Shown here piece after piece: positions 18,617-29,011 of a stretch of DNA of 43,613 nt. Position 1 is the stretch's first letter, and each line of letters begins with the position of its first letter. This DNA is from a bacterium. Lineage in GTDB: Bacteria > Patescibacteriota > Saccharimonadia > Saccharimonadales > UBA4665. The stretch spans positions 1 to 43,613 of the forward strand of contig JAKBGO010000005.1 in assembly GCA_021833065.1 (NCBI GenBank), in the 5' to 3' direction. The translations under genes were made by a program, and so were the position numbers. The notes below the pieces were generated by a model. The model searched no databases. It was not told where the DNA came from and saw only the letters and a list, made by a program, of their open reading frames with translations.

Positions 18617-19470
18617 TGTCGATTGTTAATTTGAATCCAACCAGTCCCGGAAGAAGAGGAAAGACAACTCAGGACTTCTCGACGATAACTTCTAAAAAAC
18701 CTGTTAAATCTCTTCTTTTGATAAAAAAGACTAAAAGTGGAAGAAATAATCAAGGTAGAATAACTACCAGACATCAGGGTGGTGGGGCTAAGAAATTCTA
18801 TCGATTAGTTAGTTTCAGCCTGGAAGATGGCTTTAAAGGTACTATTGAGCATATTGAATACGATCCTAACCGTAGTGCAAGAATTGCCAGAGTTAAAAAA
18901 GCTGATGGCAGCTACGTATACGTTTTAGCAACATCAGACATGAAACAAGGTCAGATTATAAAAACCGGCGAAGATGCTCCAATCGAGTCAGGGAATAGAT
19001 TTATGTTAAAAAACATACCAATCGGTAGTTCAATTCATAATATAGAATTATCGGTCGGTAAAGGCGGTCAGTTAGTCAGATCGGCTGGAAATAGCGCTCA
19101 GTTAATGGGTCGAGACAATGGCTACGCACAGGTCAGGTTACCAAGCGGTGAAGTTCGTCTAATAAATGAAAATTGTCAGGCTTCAATTGGTGTATTGGGT
19201 AACGAACAGCATCAAAACGTTAAACTTGGCAAGGCCGGAAGTACCAGGCATCGTGGTATCCGACCTTCAGTTAGAGGTGTCGTTATGAACGCTGTTGACC
19301 ACCCTCATGGTGGTGGTGATGGAGGTCGTCATGGTGTCGGTGGTGGAAAAAATCATGGTTCAGCACCTAAAACACCATGGGGTCAAAAAACTCTTGGTTT
19401 TAAGACTAGGACTAGAAAGAAAAGCGATAAATTTATAGTCAGAAGCAGACATGCTTCGAAGAGGAAATAA
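18616..19470 (+). CDS. rplB: 50S ribosomal protein L2
   Basis: [47 protein letters not shown]. Confidence 0.98.
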   Translation: MSIVNLNPTSPGRRGKTTQDFSTITSKKPVKSLLLIKKTKSGRNNQGRITTRHQGGGAKKFYRLVSFSLEDGFKGTIEHIEYDPNRSARIARVKKADGSYVYVLATSDMKQGQIIKTGEDAPIESGNRFMLKNIPIGSSIHNIELSVGKGGQLVRSAGNSAQLMGRDNGYAQVRLPSGEVRLINENCQASIGVLGNEQHQNVKLGKAGSTRHRGIRPSVRGVVMNAVDHPHGGGDGGRHGVGGGKNHGSAPKTPWGQKTLGFKTRTRKKSDKFIVRSRHASKRK

Positions 19471-19472
19471 TT

Positions 19473-19745
19473 ATGTCAAGATCAAGTAAAAAAGGACCAT
19501 TTGTAGATTTTAAACTAGCTAAGAAAGTTAAGGCTTTGGGCTCGGAAGACCGTACCATTATTAAGACCTGGGCTAGACACTCTACTATATCTCCTGATTT
19601 TGTGGGCCGTACAATAGCTGTTCATAATGGTAAGGTCCATGTGCCGGTATTTATAACTGAAAACATGGTAGGTCATAAACTTGGCGAATTTTCTCCAACT
19701 CGAAAATTCCGTTCACACGGTGGAAAGTTAGCAAAGGGTAAGTAA
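19473..19745 (+). CDS. rpsS: 30S ribosomal protein S19
   Basis: [53 protein letters not shown]. Confidence 0.97.
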   Translation: MSRSSKKGPFVDFKLAKKVKALGSEDRTIIKTWARHSTISPDFVGRTIAVHNGKVHVPVFITENMVGHKLGEFSPTRKFRSHGGKLAKGK

Positions 19746-19746
19746 A

Positions 19747-20145
19747 ATGTCGGTATTAGCAGTAGCCAAATCAGTTAAAATCAGCCCGAGAAAAGTATCA
19801 CAGGTAGCATCACTTGTTCGCGGTAGAACAGTATCTGATGCTTTAACAATCCTTAGCTATACCAATCGAAGAGGTGCTAAGGCTGTATTCGATGTAATAA
19901 AAAGTGCATCTGCAAATGCAACTCATAACCACGGATACAAACAAGAAGGCTTGTTTATTTCTGAAATTACCGTAAATCATGGTCCAAGCCTTAAAAGATT
20001 CAGACCAGTCGCTCGTGGAATGGCTCACCCTTTTCAGCATCAGACTTCGCATATTCGCGTTTCAGTTGACGGTCAACTTCGACAATCAGCAGCAAAGAAA
20101 AAAGAGTCAGTAGCTAAACCTAAGACAGCTAAGGAGACAAAATAA
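19747..20145 (+). CDS. rplV: 50S ribosomal protein L22
   Basis: AKSVKISPRKVSQVASLVRGRTV; position. Confidence 0.95.
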   Translation: MSVLAVAKSVKISPRKVSQVASLVRGRTVSDALTILSYTNRRGAKAVFDVIKSASANATHNHGYKQEGLFISEITVNHGPSLKRFRPVARGMAHPFQHQTSHIRVSVDGQLRQSAAKKKESVAKPKTAKETK

Positions 20146-20774
20146 TGGGCCATAAAGTAAATCCAATATCTATGAGGCTTCAAACCAATAAAGATTGGTC
20201 TTCTAAGTGGTTCGCATCCAAGAATGACTATGCCAGTTTCTTGAAAGATGATTTGACAGTTAGAAAGCTGATTAACCAAAAACTGGGTTCTCGCGCTTCT
20301 ATTAATCGAGTAGAAATCAATCGTACTCCGAATCTGGTAACGATTACCATCTCTACTGCTAAAGCCGGTGTTGTTATCGGCCGAGGCGGTACTGGAGCAA
20401 CTGAACTCAAAGATATATTTGAAAAAATATATAAAACTCCTACCAGAGTTAATATTGAAGAAATTAAAAAACCCGATTTACACGCCAAACTTGTCGCTGA
20501 AAATGTTGCTCATCAGCTAGAAAGAAGAATCAATTTTAGACGAGCGATAAAATCTGCCGCCGCTGCTGCTATGAGAGCTGGCGCCTTGGGAATTAAAGTT
20601 GAAGTCTCCGGACGATTAAACGGTGCTGAGATGTCTAGACGAGAAAAAGAGTTCGCCGGATCCGTACCCCTACATACCTTAAGAGCTAACATTGATTTTG
20701 CTAAAGTTGCCGCTCAGACTCCTGCTGGTTTAATCGGAGTTAAGGTTTGGATTTATAAAGGTGAGGTAATTTAA
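20145..20774 (+). CDS. rpsC: 30S ribosomal protein S3
   Basis: [14 protein letters not shown] domain [38 protein letters not shown]. Confidence 0.97.
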   Translation: MGHKVNPISMRLQTNKDWSSKWFASKNDYASFLKDDLTVRKLINQKLGSRASINRVEINRTPNLVTITISTAKAGVVIGRGGTGATELKDIFEKIYKTPTRVNIEEIKKPDLHAKLVAENVAHQLERRINFRRAIKSAAAAAMRAGALGIKVEVSGRLNGAEMSRREKEFAGSVPLHTLRANIDFAKVAAQTPAGLIGVKVWIYKGEVI

Positions 20775-20775
20775 T

Positions 20776-21189
20776 ATGTTATTACCAAGTAGAACTAAAT
20801 TCAGAAAAGTTAGAAAAGGAAAAATTCGAGGAGTTGCTTCATCGGGAAATTTCGTAGCTTTTGGTGATTACGGACTAATGTCTCTCGAGCACGAAAGAAT
20901 TACATCGAGACAGATAGAAGCATCAAGACAAGCTATGACCCGTTATATTAAAAGAGGCGGAAAGATTTGGATAAGGATATTCCCTCACGTACCGGTTACC
21001 AGAAAACCACTTGACGTTAAAATGGGTAGCGGAAAAGGGAACCCTGAATTTTTCGTAGCTAAAGTTAAGCCGGGTACTGTCTTATTTGAAATGCAAGGTG
21101 TAGAAGAGTCTGTTGCCAGAGAAGCTATGAGATTAGCCGGCGACAAACTCCCTGTTAAAACTAAGTTTCTAAAAAGGCAGGAGGTCTAA
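20776..21189 (+). CDS. rplP: 50S ribosomal protein L16
   Basis: [60 protein letters not shown]. Confidence 0.97.
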   Translation: MLLPSRTKFRKVRKGKIRGVASSGNFVAFGDYGLMSLEHERITSRQIEASRQAMTRYIKRGGKIWIRIFPHVPVTRKPLDVKMGSGKGNPEFFVAKVKPGTVLFEMQGVEESVAREAMRLAGDKLPVKTKFLKRQEV

Positions 21190-21191
21190 TT

Positions 21192-21392
21192 ATGAAAATG
21201 ACTGATATCCGAAAACTGTCTACAGCTGATTTGTCAAAAGAAAGTGTTAAGTTAAAGAACGAGATCTTTGAACTAAAGCATAAATTACTCTTAGGTCAGA
21301 TTACTAATGTTAAACTAATAAAACTTAAAAGAAAAGATTTGGCTAGAGTCTTAACAGTCTTAGGCGAACAACTTCTAAAGGAGGCTAAATAA
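21192..21392 (+). CDS. rpmC: 50S ribosomal protein L29
   Basis: [26 protein letters not shown]; position. Confidence 0.92.
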   Translation: MKMTDIRKLSTADLSKESVKLKNEIFELKHKLLLGQITNVKLIKLKRKDLARVLTVLGEQLLKEAK

Positions 21393-21697
21393 TGGCTAAA
21401 TTCATTACCGGTATTGTGTCTTCAGATAAGGCTGATAAGACAATCGTAGTAACCGTTTCTACAACAAAAGTTCACCCTTTGTATCGTAAATCTTACAAAG
21501 TCAGTACTAAATACATGGCTCATGACGAGAAAAATGAGGCTAAAGTCGGTGATTTAGTAAAGATCAAAGAGTCAAAGCCAATTTCTGCTAAAAAAAGATT
21601 TGTGCTTGATTCAATTGTTGAAAAAGCTGAATTAAGCGCTAAAGATCTTGAAATTTTGAAGAACGAAGAAGAAGTAAAAACCGAAGAGGTTAAATAA
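21392..21697 (+). CDS. rpsQ: 30S ribosomal protein S17
   Basis: [40 protein letters not shown]. Confidence 0.95.
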   Translation: MAKFITGIVSSDKADKTIVVTVSTTKVHPLYRKSYKVSTKYMAHDEKNEAKVGDLVKIKESKPISAKKRFVLDSIVEKAELSAKDLEILKNEEEVKTEEVK

Positions 21698-22065
21698 TGA
21701 TACAACAAGAAACTAGATTAAACGTTTGCGATAACTCAGGTGCCAAAGAAATTCTGTGCATTAGAGTTCTTGGTGGCACAAGGAGGCGATATGCCCGTGT
21801 TGGGGATATTATTGTCGCTACCGTAAAAGACGCAAATACTACCGGACAGGTTAAGAAAAAAACTGTCGTTAAGGCAGTTGTCGTCAGAACCAGAGAACAG
21901 ATCAGAAGACCTGACGGGTCTACGATTGCATTCGATGATAATGCAGCTGTTATTATTGGCGACGACAAATTACCTAAGGCTACCCGTATATTCGGCCCCG
22001 TACCAAGAGAACTTCGTGATATGGGATATTCTAAGATAATCAGTTTGGCACCGGAGGTACTATAA
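21697..22065 (+). CDS. rplN: 50S ribosomal protein L14
   Basis: [50 protein letters not shown]. Confidence 0.98.
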   Translation: MIQQETRLNVCDNSGAKEILCIRVLGGTRRRYARVGDIIVATVKDANTTGQVKKKTVVKAVVVRTREQIRRPDGSTIAFDDNAAVIIGDDKLPKATRIFGPVPRELRDMGYSKIISLAPEVL

Positions 22066-22397
22066 TGCAATCCTTATTTAAAATTAAATTAAAAAAAGGA
22101 GATAACGTTATCGTTCTTTCTGGTCGTCAAAAAGGTAAGGTTGGTAAGGTTTTAGCTCTACACCCTAAAGAAAATAAGGTTACAGTAGAAGGTATCAACA
22201 TCGTCAAAAAACACATAAAAGCTAACAACATATACCCTCAAGGAACAATTAAAGAAATAACTAAACCTATTTGGGTATCTAAAGTGGCAATTGTCGATCC
22301 TAGTGTTAAAAAAGGCAGTCGCATAGGAATCAAGGTTAACGAAAAAGACGGCAGTAAAACTCGTATTTTTAAAGCATCTGGAAAGGAGATTAAGTAA
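22065..22397 (+). CDS. rplX: 50S ribosomal protein L24
   Basis: KKGDNVIVLSGRQKGKVGKVL; position. Confidence 0.95.
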   Translation: MQSLFKIKLKKGDNVIVLSGRQKGKVGKVLALHPKENKVTVEGINIVKKHIKANNIYPQGTIKEITKPIWVSKVAIVDPSVKKGSRIGIKVNEKDGSKTRIFKASGKEIK

Positions 22398-22978
22398 TGG
22401 CTACTAAAACTACAAACGAAGCATCAACCAGGCCAAGACTTGAGGTCCTTTACAATGATGTTATTAGACCGGAACTGGTGTCTGAGCTTGGTTACTCTAA
22501 TATCCATGAAGCTCCTAAACTAGAAAAGATTGTCATAAATTCCGGTATAGGAAGATCCAAAGATGACAAAAAAATGTTCGATTTGGTAATTAATAATATT
22601 ACTAAAATCACCGGACAGGCTCCCGTCGAAACAGTTGCTAAAAATTCAATTGCCGGTTTTAAACTAAGGGAAGGAAATAAAATCGGAGTAAAAGTTACTT
22701 TAAGGAAAGACCGTATGTATGAGTTCCTAGACCGTTTAATAAATATTGTCTTACCTAGACTCAGAGATTTCCACGGAGTCTCGCTTAAAGCCTTTGATAA
22801 ATCCGGTAACTACAGCATAGGTATAACTGATCAGTCTATTTTTCCTGAACTTACTTTCGACGAGACTACGTTAATTCATGGCTTACAAGTTAATTTAGTT
22901 TTTCAAACTAAAAAATCTACAGATACCATTTCGTTACTAAAGAAATTCGGCATGCCGTTTCAAAAGGAGACTAAATAA
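22397..22978 (+). CDS. rplE: 50S ribosomal protein L5
   Basis: [46 protein letters not shown]. Confidence 0.96.
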   Translation: MATKTTNEASTRPRLEVLYNDVIRPELVSELGYSNIHEAPKLEKIVINSGIGRSKDDKKMFDLVINNITKITGQAPVETVAKNSIAGFKLREGNKIGVKVTLRKDRMYEFLDRLINIVLPRLRDFHGVSLKAFDKSGNYSIGITDQSIFPELTFDETTLIHGLQVNLVFQTKKSTDTISLLKKFGMPFQKETK

Positions 22979-23247
22979 TGGCTAAAAAATCTATTATCGC
23001 CAGAGATGCAAAGCGTAAAGCTATGCACGATAAATATTTGGCAAAAAGATTGGAATTAAAGAAGCTTGGTGATTATGAAGGATTGGCCAAACTTCCACGC
23101 AACTCATCACAGACAAGGCTAAAAAATCGTTGCGTTGAAACAGGTCGACCCAGAGGTTATATGAGACAGTTTGGACTTTCACGTATAGCATTCAGAGAAC
23201 ATGCTTCAAAAGGTGAAATTCCAGGCATAACTAAATCAAGCTGGTAA
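22978..23247 (+). CDS. rpsN: 30S ribosomal protein S14 (long, non-zinc type)
   Basis: [43 protein letters not shown]; lacks the CxxC zinc cysteines. Confidence 0.95.
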   Translation: MAKKSIIARDAKRKAMHDKYLAKRLELKKLGDYEGLAKLPRNSSQTRLKNRCVETGRPRGYMRQFGLSRIAFREHASKGEIPGITKSSW

Positions 23248-23265
23248 GAAAGGAGGAAATAATAT

Positions 23266-23670
23266 ATGTCTAAGACAACTACAGATCCAATTTCAGATAT
23301 GCTGACAAGAATCAGAAACGCAATACTCGTTAATAAAAACGAAGTAGTAATTCCTCATAGCAAAATTAAGGCCGCCATTTTAGATTTATTGATTGAAAAT
23401 CACTTCTTAAAGAGCATGTCTACTGTCGATATGCCATCGGTCGGCAAATTGATTAAACTTGTTATTAACGATGAAAATGCAAATGCTTCAATATCTGAAA
23501 TTTCAAGAGTTTCTAAACCTGGCCGCCGAATGTATGTTATGGCTAAAGAGATTCCTAGAATCAAAAAAGGACGTGGTTTAGTAATTGTATCAACATCTCA
23601 AGGTTTAATGACTGGTGATAAAGCCAAGTCGTTGAATTTAGGCGGTGAATTAATTTGTAAGGTATATTAA
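23266..23670 (+). CDS. rpsH: 30S ribosomal protein S8
   Basis: DPISDMLTRIRNA, ISRVSKPGRRMY, RGLVIVSTSQGLMT..KA; SD AAAGGAGG. Confidence 0.97.
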   Translation: MSKTTTDPISDMLTRIRNAILVNKNEVVIPHSKIKAAILDLLIENHFLKSMSTVDMPSVGKLIKLVINDENANASISEISRVSKPGRRMYVMAKEIPRIKKGRGLVIVSTSQGLMTGDKAKSLNLGGELICKVY

Positions 23671-23689
23671 TTTTTTAAAGGAATAATAA

Positions 23690-24229
23690 ATGAGTCGAAT
23701 AGGAAAACTACCAATCCAGATTCCAGAAGGTGTGACAATCACTGCCGACCAAAATTTTATTACTGTTTCAGGTAAAAAAGGTGAATTAAAGATCCCAACC
23801 TTGAAACAAATTAAAGTTGAGGTTAATGATAATCAAGTTATTGTTACAAGAGAGAATGATTTAAAAGAAATAAAAGCAAAACACGGCCTTCAAAGATCAT
23901 TGATAAACAATATGGTCATCGGGGTTTCACAAGGTTTTAGCAAAAAACTTGAGGTAAACGGAGTTGGGTTCAAAGTTGCATTGTCGGGAACCGACTTAAA
24001 CATGAGTCTGGGTTTCTCACATAACGTTATATACAAACTTCCTCAAGGCATTACTGCCACTGTAAATCAAAACGTAATCGCAATTGACGGCATTGATAAG
24101 CAATTAGTAGGACAGGTTGCTGCAGAGATTAGAAGTCTTAAAAAGCCGGAACCATATAAAGGCAAGGGCATTAAGTATGTTGATGAATATATTATACGTA
24201 AGAGCGGTAAGAGCGGTAAGGATAAGTAA
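23690..24229 (+). CDS. rplF: 50S ribosomal protein L6
   Basis: MSRIGKLPIQIPEGV, KPEPYKGKGIKY. Confidence 0.97.
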   Translation: MSRIGKLPIQIPEGVTITADQNFITVSGKKGELKIPTLKQIKVEVNDNQVIVTRENDLKEIKAKHGLQRSLINNMVIGVSQGFSKKLEVNGVGFKVALSGTDLNMSLGFSHNVIYKLPQGITATVNQNVIAIDGIDKQLVGQVAAEIRSLKKPEPYKGKGIKYVDEYIIRKSGKSGKDK

Positions 24230-24231
24230 AC

Positions 24232-24588
24232 ATGAAAAGACTAACTATTAAAAAAGCCCACAAAGCTTTACGAAAAAACCGAATCAGAAGTATTATTTCA
24301 GGATCTGAAGATAGGCCTCGCCTGAGTGTCACTGTTTCATTAAACCATGTTTCAGCTCAGCTTATTGATGATGTTAATCGCACGACTATAGCTCATTCAA
24401 CGACAATAGGTCTTAGTAAAGATTTAGGTAGCATGACCAAGAAGGCCGAGTTTGTTGGTTCAGATTTGGCAAAAAAAGCCCTTAAAAAAGGTATCAAAAA
24501 AATAGTTTTTGATAGAAATGGAAAACTATATCACGGTCGAGTAAAGGCTTTAGCTGATAGCGCCAGAGCGGAAGGATTGGAGTTTTAA
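24232..24588 (+). CDS. rplR: 50S ribosomal protein L18
   Basis: RPRLSVTVSLNHVSAQLIDD, FDRNG.LYHGRVKALADSARAEGLEF. Confidence 0.96.
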   Translation: MKRLTIKKAHKALRKNRIRSIISGSEDRPRLSVTVSLNHVSAQLIDDVNRTTIAHSTTIGLSKDLGSMTKKAEFVGSDLAKKALKKGIKKIVFDRNGKLYHGRVKALADSARAEGLEF

Positions 24589-24592
24589 GTAT

Positions 24593-25123
24593 ATGGACAA
24601 TAAGGACAATTCAAGGAAAAACGATACCGTCTTTGCTGAAAAAGCTTTTGATGAAAAAACTTTAGACATCGGTAGAATTGCAAGAGTAGTAAAAGGTGGG
24701 AGACGATTCAGATTTAGAGCTCTTGTTGTTGTCGGTGATAAGAAGGGTAAGGTCGGAATTGGCGTGGCAAAAGGTGCAGATGTAACTGCAGCCGTCACAA
24801 AAGCAGTTGAAGTTGCAAAAAAGAATTTCATAACCGTTAAAACTTATAAAGGTACTATACCTCACGAAGTACAGGCTAAAGTCGGAGGATCTAATATTCT
24901 ACTTAAGCCTGCTTCTGTTGGTACTGGATTAATTGCCGGAGGAGTGGTTAGAAGTATTCTTGAAGTTGGTGGTGTTTCAGATATTTTGTCTAAATCTCTA
25001 GGATCTTCAAGTAAATTGAATACCGCTTATGCGACTATTGAAGCATTGAAACAATTGGTTGAAAGCAAAGATTGGATTACAAACCAAGATAAGAAAAAGA
25101 CATCTAAAAAAGTTGAGGCTTAA
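24593..25123 (+). CDS. rpsE: 30S ribosomal protein S5
   Basis: RVVKGGRRFRFRALVVVGDKKGKVGIGVAKG. Confidence 0.97.
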   Translation: MDNKDNSRKNDTVFAEKAFDEKTLDIGRIARVVKGGRRFRFRALVVVGDKKGKVGIGVAKGADVTAAVTKAVEVAKKNFITVKTYKGTIPHEVQAKVGGSNILLKPASVGTGLIAGGVVRSILEVGGVSDILSKSLGSSSKLNTAYATIEALKQLVESKDWITNQDKKKTSKKVEA

Positions 25124-25126
25124 ACT

Positions 25127-25588
25127 ATGAAATTTCATGAATTAAATGTAGATAAATCTAAGAAAAAAACCCGAGTCGGCCGCGGTATTTCCGCTGGTCG
25201 GGGTAAAACAGCCGGTCGTGGTACAAAAGGACAAAAGGCCCGTACTGGATCTTCTGCTAAACCGGGATTTTCTGGTGGTCAGAATCCTCTAATGCAGCAA
25301 CTTCCCAAACTCCCCGGCTTTAAGAGTCATATCAAAAAAGCTGAAAATGTCACGACAACTCAGTTAAATTCATTAAAATCTACTACTATTGACTCAAATG
25401 TTTTGTTTGATAATGGCTTAATTTCAAGCCCCTATGTCAAGATTAAACTTCTTTTCAGTGGTGATATTAGTAAAAAGCTTACAATTAAGTTACCGGCTGC
25501 TAGCCAAAAAGCCGTGGAAGCGATTGAAAGCTCTGGTGGTCAATTTGAAAAAGTCGATAGGTTGGCTAGACCTACTACAAAAAAATAA
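25127..25588 (+). CDS. rplO: 50S ribosomal protein L15
   Basis: KKTRVGRGISAGRGKTAGRGTKGQKARTG, GGQNPL.QQLPKLPGF. Confidence 0.96.
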   Translation: MKFHELNVDKSKKKTRVGRGISAGRGKTAGRGTKGQKARTGSSAKPGFSGGQNPLMQQLPKLPGFKSHIKKAENVTTTQLNSLKSTTIDSNVLFDNGLISSPYVKIKLLFSGDISKKLTIKLPAASQKAVEAIESSGGQFEKVDRLARPTTKK

Positions 25589-25617
25589 TCTAGTGTAAAA
25601 TTAAATAAACTTATTTC

Positions 25618-27117
25618 ATGAATTGGAAAGTAATCTGGCTATCTTTAAAAGAAAAAGATATGAGAAATCGTATCTTAGCTGTTATTGGTATCCTACTGGT
25701 CTTCAGGGTATTGGCGCAATTACCAGTACCAATTGCCAATGCCTCAACTCTTCACAATCTATTACAAAATCTATTTAGCTCGTCTTCGGCACCACAATTT
25801 TTGAATTTTGTTAACGTCTTATCCGGAGGAGCACTGGCAAATTTCTCTATTATGATAGCCGGCTTAGGCCCTTATATTAATGCTTCAATCATTATGCAGT
25901 TACTTACAAAAGCTATCCCAAAACTCGAAGCGCTTCACAAAGATGGTGAGTTTGGACAAAAAAAGATTAATCAATACACTAGAATACTTACATTCCCACT
26001 GGCAATAATTCAATCAATTGGTTCTATATATTTGATCAGACAGGCAGCTCAAAGTTTGGGCGGAAGCGCCGCTAGCAGTATTACTGCTAATCCTTCAATT
26101 TTGCAATGGGTTGTTATGGTTAGTGCATTGACCGGTGGATCTATGCTGTTAATGTGGTTGGGTGAGTTAATAACCGAACAAAGCATTGGTAATGGTATCT
26201 CTTTGATAATCACCGTAGGTATAGTCAGTCGATTACCTCAAAATATTAAAAGTATTGTTACTTCATTTAGTTCCTCTCACCATTGGAAAATTTTTAACCA
26301 CTGGACATTGCCCTTTAGTAGAACAACCTTTTATTACTCTTTAATTGTTATTGGTTCTATTCTATTGGTCACTTATTTAGTGGTTTTATTAAACGAAGCC
26401 TCTCGTAACTTGACTGTTTCTTATGCAAAAAGAGTTCAAGGCAATAGGGCTTACGGTGGAGTTACTACTATTCTACCCGTTAAACTGATAACTGCCGGGG
26501 TTATACCTATTATATTTGCAGTTGCTTTTCTGAGTGTGCCTTCTTTCGTCGGTCAATTATTACAAGGACTTCATAACAGTCATTGGACTACCTTAGGAGC
26601 AAAGTTAGTTTCTTGGTTCTCGGCTCCTAGTAGTACGACGTTTAAAACGGAAGGCTGGCTTGCATATATTTATCCAGTAACTTACTTCGTCCTAGTTTTC
26701 ATATTTACTTATTTTTATACTTCAATAACTTTTAACGCTCAAGAAATTGCCGAAAACCTACATAAGCAAGGTGGTTTTATAGAAGGTGTAAGATCCGGCC
26801 TACAAACTGAGAAGTATTTATCTAAGATCGTTAATCGATTAACTTTTTTTGGGGCTCTTAGCTTAGCAACTTTGGCTCTACTTCCTATTATTGCCCAAAT
26901 ATTCGTTAAAGTGAGCGTTACTATCGGTGGAACAAGTGTTTTGATTCTTGTTTCAGTAGCTTTGCAGACACTTCGAGCCGTTGAGTCGCGAGCTTACATG
27001 GTAACTTATGATAACTATACAGAATCAGACTTTTTCCATGATATTGAAGAAGAACAAGCTGATAAAAACAGTAAAAATAGTCGTTTTAAGCTCTCTAAAA
27101 AATTAAAGAGAAAATAA
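25618..27117 (+). CDS. secY: preprotein translocase subunit SecY
   Basis: Multi-spanning protein; AGLGPYINASIIMQLL, EQSIGNGISLIITVGIV, YAKRVQGNRAYGG, NAQEIAENLHKQGGFIEGVRSG. Confidence 0.96.
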   Translation: MNWKVIWLSLKEKDMRNRILAVIGILLVFRVLAQLPVPIANASTLHNLLQNLFSSSSAPQFLNFVNVLSGGALANFSIMIAGLGPYINASIIMQLLTKAIPKLEALHKDGEFGQKKINQYTRILTFPLAIIQSIGSIYLIRQAAQSLGGSAASSITANPSILQWVVMVSALTGGSMLLMWLGELITEQSIGNGISLIITVGIVSRLPQNIKSIVTSFSSSHHWKIFNHWTLPFSRTTFYYSLIVIGSILLVTYLVVLLNEASRNLTVSYAKRVQGNRAYGGVTTILPVKLITAGVIPIIFAVAFLSVPSFVGQLLQGLHNSHWTTLGAKLVSWFSAPSSTTFKTEGWLAYIYPVTYFVLVFIFTYFYTSITFNAQEIAENLHKQGGFIEGVRSGLQTEKYLSKIVNRLTFFGALSLATLALLPIIAQIFVKVSVTIGGTSVLILVSVALQTLRAVESRAYMVTYDNYTESDFFHDIEEEQADKNSKNSRFKLSKKLKRK

Positions 27118-27130
27118 AGATAAAAAACCC

Positions 27131-27158
27131 TTTACAATTGATAATTTACTGCTATAAT
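27131..27158 (+). promoter_or_regulatory. putative promoter for infA-alpha operon (TTTACA-N16-TATAAT, extended -10)
   Basis: -35 27131-27136; TGC-TATAAT at 27150-27158. Confidence 0.6.
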
Positions 27159-27175
27159 TAAACCTTGTTATATTT

Positions 27176-27397
27176 ATGTCCAGTTCCAAAGAAGTTATTG
27201 AGCTAAGTGGTACGGTTGTAGAAACTTTACCGGGTACTCAATTCCGTGTGGAACTTGAAAATGGGCATAGGATCATAGCTCATGTAGCCGGTAAGATGAG
27301 AAAACATTTTATTCGAATCGTACCCGGAGACAGCGTAACGGTTGAGCTGACACCTTATGATCTTACTAAGGGTCGAATCACCTATCGCAAAGCTTAA
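27176..27397 (+). CDS. infA: translation initiation factor IF-1
   Basis: [55 protein letters not shown]. Confidence 0.97.
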   Translation: MSSSKEVIELSGTVVETLPGTQFRVELENGHRIIAHVAGKMRKHFIRIVPGDSVTVELTPYDLTKGRITYRKA

Positions 27398-27453
27398 TTT
27401 ATAAAATAACAAGCAGTGTGTTGTCGTACCACTGGAAAGGTAAGATAATCCGC

Positions 27454-27570
27454 ATGAAAGTGCGTGCAAGCGTTAAAAAGATAAGTCCTGATGATATCGT
27501 CGTTAGACGAAAAGGCCGAGTCTATATTATAAACAAATTAAAACCTAAGCATAAGCAGAGGCAGGGTTAA
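27454..27570 (+). CDS. rpmJ: 50S ribosomal protein L36 (cysteine-free), not in supplied ORF track
   Basis: [38 protein letters not shown] (38 aa) between infA and rpsM. Confidence 0.93.
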   Translation: MKVRASVKKISPDDIVVRRKGRVYIINKLKPKHKQRQG

Positions 27571-27572
27571 GT

Positions 27573-27959
27573 ATGGCCAGAATTTCCGGAGTAACACTTC
27601 CCAATAATAAACAAATTTGGATTGGCCTAACCTACATTTATGGAATTGGTCAAAAAACCAGCTTAGATATTCTAAAAAAAGCTGGAATAGAAGAAACTAT
27701 AAGGGTTAAAGATTTAACCGATTCCGATATTTCCAAAATTCAAGAAGTTATCAATAATGAAGTTATTGTTGAAGGTGAGCTACAGAGAATAGTTTCTTCG
27801 AATATAAAACGATTAAAAGATATTAAATCTTATCGAGGTATAAGACACAGTGCTAATCTGCCAACTCGTGGTCAAAGAACTAAGACTAACGCTAGAACCA
27901 GAAGAGGTAAAAAGGTCACTGTAGGTGGTACTGCAAAGAAAGCTCCGGCTAAAACATAG
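27573..27959 (+). CDS. rpsM: 30S ribosomal protein S13
   Basis: [38 protein letters not shown]...[17 protein letters not shown]. Confidence 0.97.
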   Translation: MARISGVTLPNNKQIWIGLTYIYGIGQKTSLDILKKAGIEETIRVKDLTDSDISKIQEVINNEVIVEGELQRIVSSNIKRLKDIKSYRGIRHSANLPTRGQRTKTNARTRRGKKVTVGGTAKKAPAKT

Positions 27960-27977
27960 GATATATGAGGAAATAAG

Positions 27978-28367
27978 ATGGTTGATACTGTTACTAAGAA
28001 AAAAAAGTCAAAAAAAAGCGTGCCACATGCCCATGTTCACGTTTTTGCTAGTTTCAATAATACGATAATCACATTCACTGATACAAGTGGTAATGTTTTA
28101 GCAACATCAAGCTCTGGGGCGTGCGGTTTTAGGGGTTCTAAAAAAGGCACTGCTTATGCCGCCCAAGTCGCTAGTGAAAAAGCTGGACAGATAGCAAAGC
28201 AACAATATGGTGTTTTAAAGGCCGATGTTTTTATTAAAGGTATTGGTCTGGGTAGAGATTCTGCAATCAGATCACTAAGTTCATTAGATATTGCTGTTGA
28301 TAGCATAACCGACGTTACAGGAGTTCCTCACGGTGGAGTTAGACCTAAGAAAGCGAGAAGGATTTAA
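27978..28367 (+). CDS. rpsK: 30S ribosomal protein S11
   Basis: HVFASFNNTIITFTDTSGNVL..SS.GACGFRGSKKGTAYAAQVA, GVPHGGVRPKKARR. Confidence 0.97.
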   Translation: MVDTVTKKKKSKKSVPHAHVHVFASFNNTIITFTDTSGNVLATSSSGACGFRGSKKGTAYAAQVASEKAGQIAKQQYGVLKADVFIKGIGLGRDSAIRSLSSLDIAVDSITDVTGVPHGGVRPKKARRI

Positions 28368-28369
28368 AA

Positions 28370-28996
28370 ATGGCTCGAGATAGACATTCAATCGTAAAAA
28401 TGAGTCGAAGAGAAGGCTATGCTCTTCATCCCAAAGCTCATAAGGCTCTAGTTAAAAGAAGCGCTCTGCCTGGCTATAACCCAAACAGTAAATCACGTCC
28501 GGGTGGTTCTTCAAGCCAGTATACTCTTCAGCTCAGAGAGAAGCAAAAAGTTAAAAGAATCTATGGCTTACTTGAAAGGCAGTTTTCTAATTTAATGAAA
28601 GAGGCTTCAAGGTCGACAGACCAACAAGCCGGCGTTAAATTATTAGAATTATTAGAAAGAAGACTCGACAATGTTGTCTACCGAGCCGGCTTTGCTCCCT
28701 CACGAAGGTCATCTAGACAGCTGTCTACCCATGGTCATTTTTTGCTCAACGGTGTCAGAGTAGATATTCCTTCCATTAAAGTAAAGGTTGGTGATGTTGT
28801 AACACTGAGACCTAAATCAACAAAGTCCGATTTCTTTACCAGAATTGATGACACTAGTCCAGCACCTTCTGAAGTTCCATCCTGGTTAAAAGTAAATCGA
28901 AAGAAATTTGAAATATCTATAGTCGGTACACCAAGTCGAGATGATGCCGAAGTTGATATAAATGAAAAGTTAATAGTTGAATATTACTCACGTTAA
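28370..28996 (+). CDS. rpsD: 30S ribosomal protein S4
   Basis: RESQ/LREKQKVKRIYGLLERQF, LLELLERRLDNVVYRAGFAPSRRSSRQLSTHGHFLLNG. Confidence 0.96.
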   Translation: MARDRHSIVKMSRREGYALHPKAHKALVKRSALPGYNPNSKSRPGGSSSQYTLQLREKQKVKRIYGLLERQFSNLMKEASRSTDQQAGVKLLELLERRLDNVVYRAGFAPSRRSSRQLSTHGHFLLNGVRVDIPSIKVKVGDVVTLRPKSTKSDFFTRIDDTSPAPSEVPSWLKVNRKKFEISIVGTPSRDDAEVDINEKLIVEYYSR

Positions 28997-29011
28997 GAGA
29001 GGAAAATAGTA

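Noticed and set aside
21690-22070. 126-aa minus-strand ORF opposite rplN
   Set aside because: Complete antisense overlap with highly conserved L14; no independent start signal.
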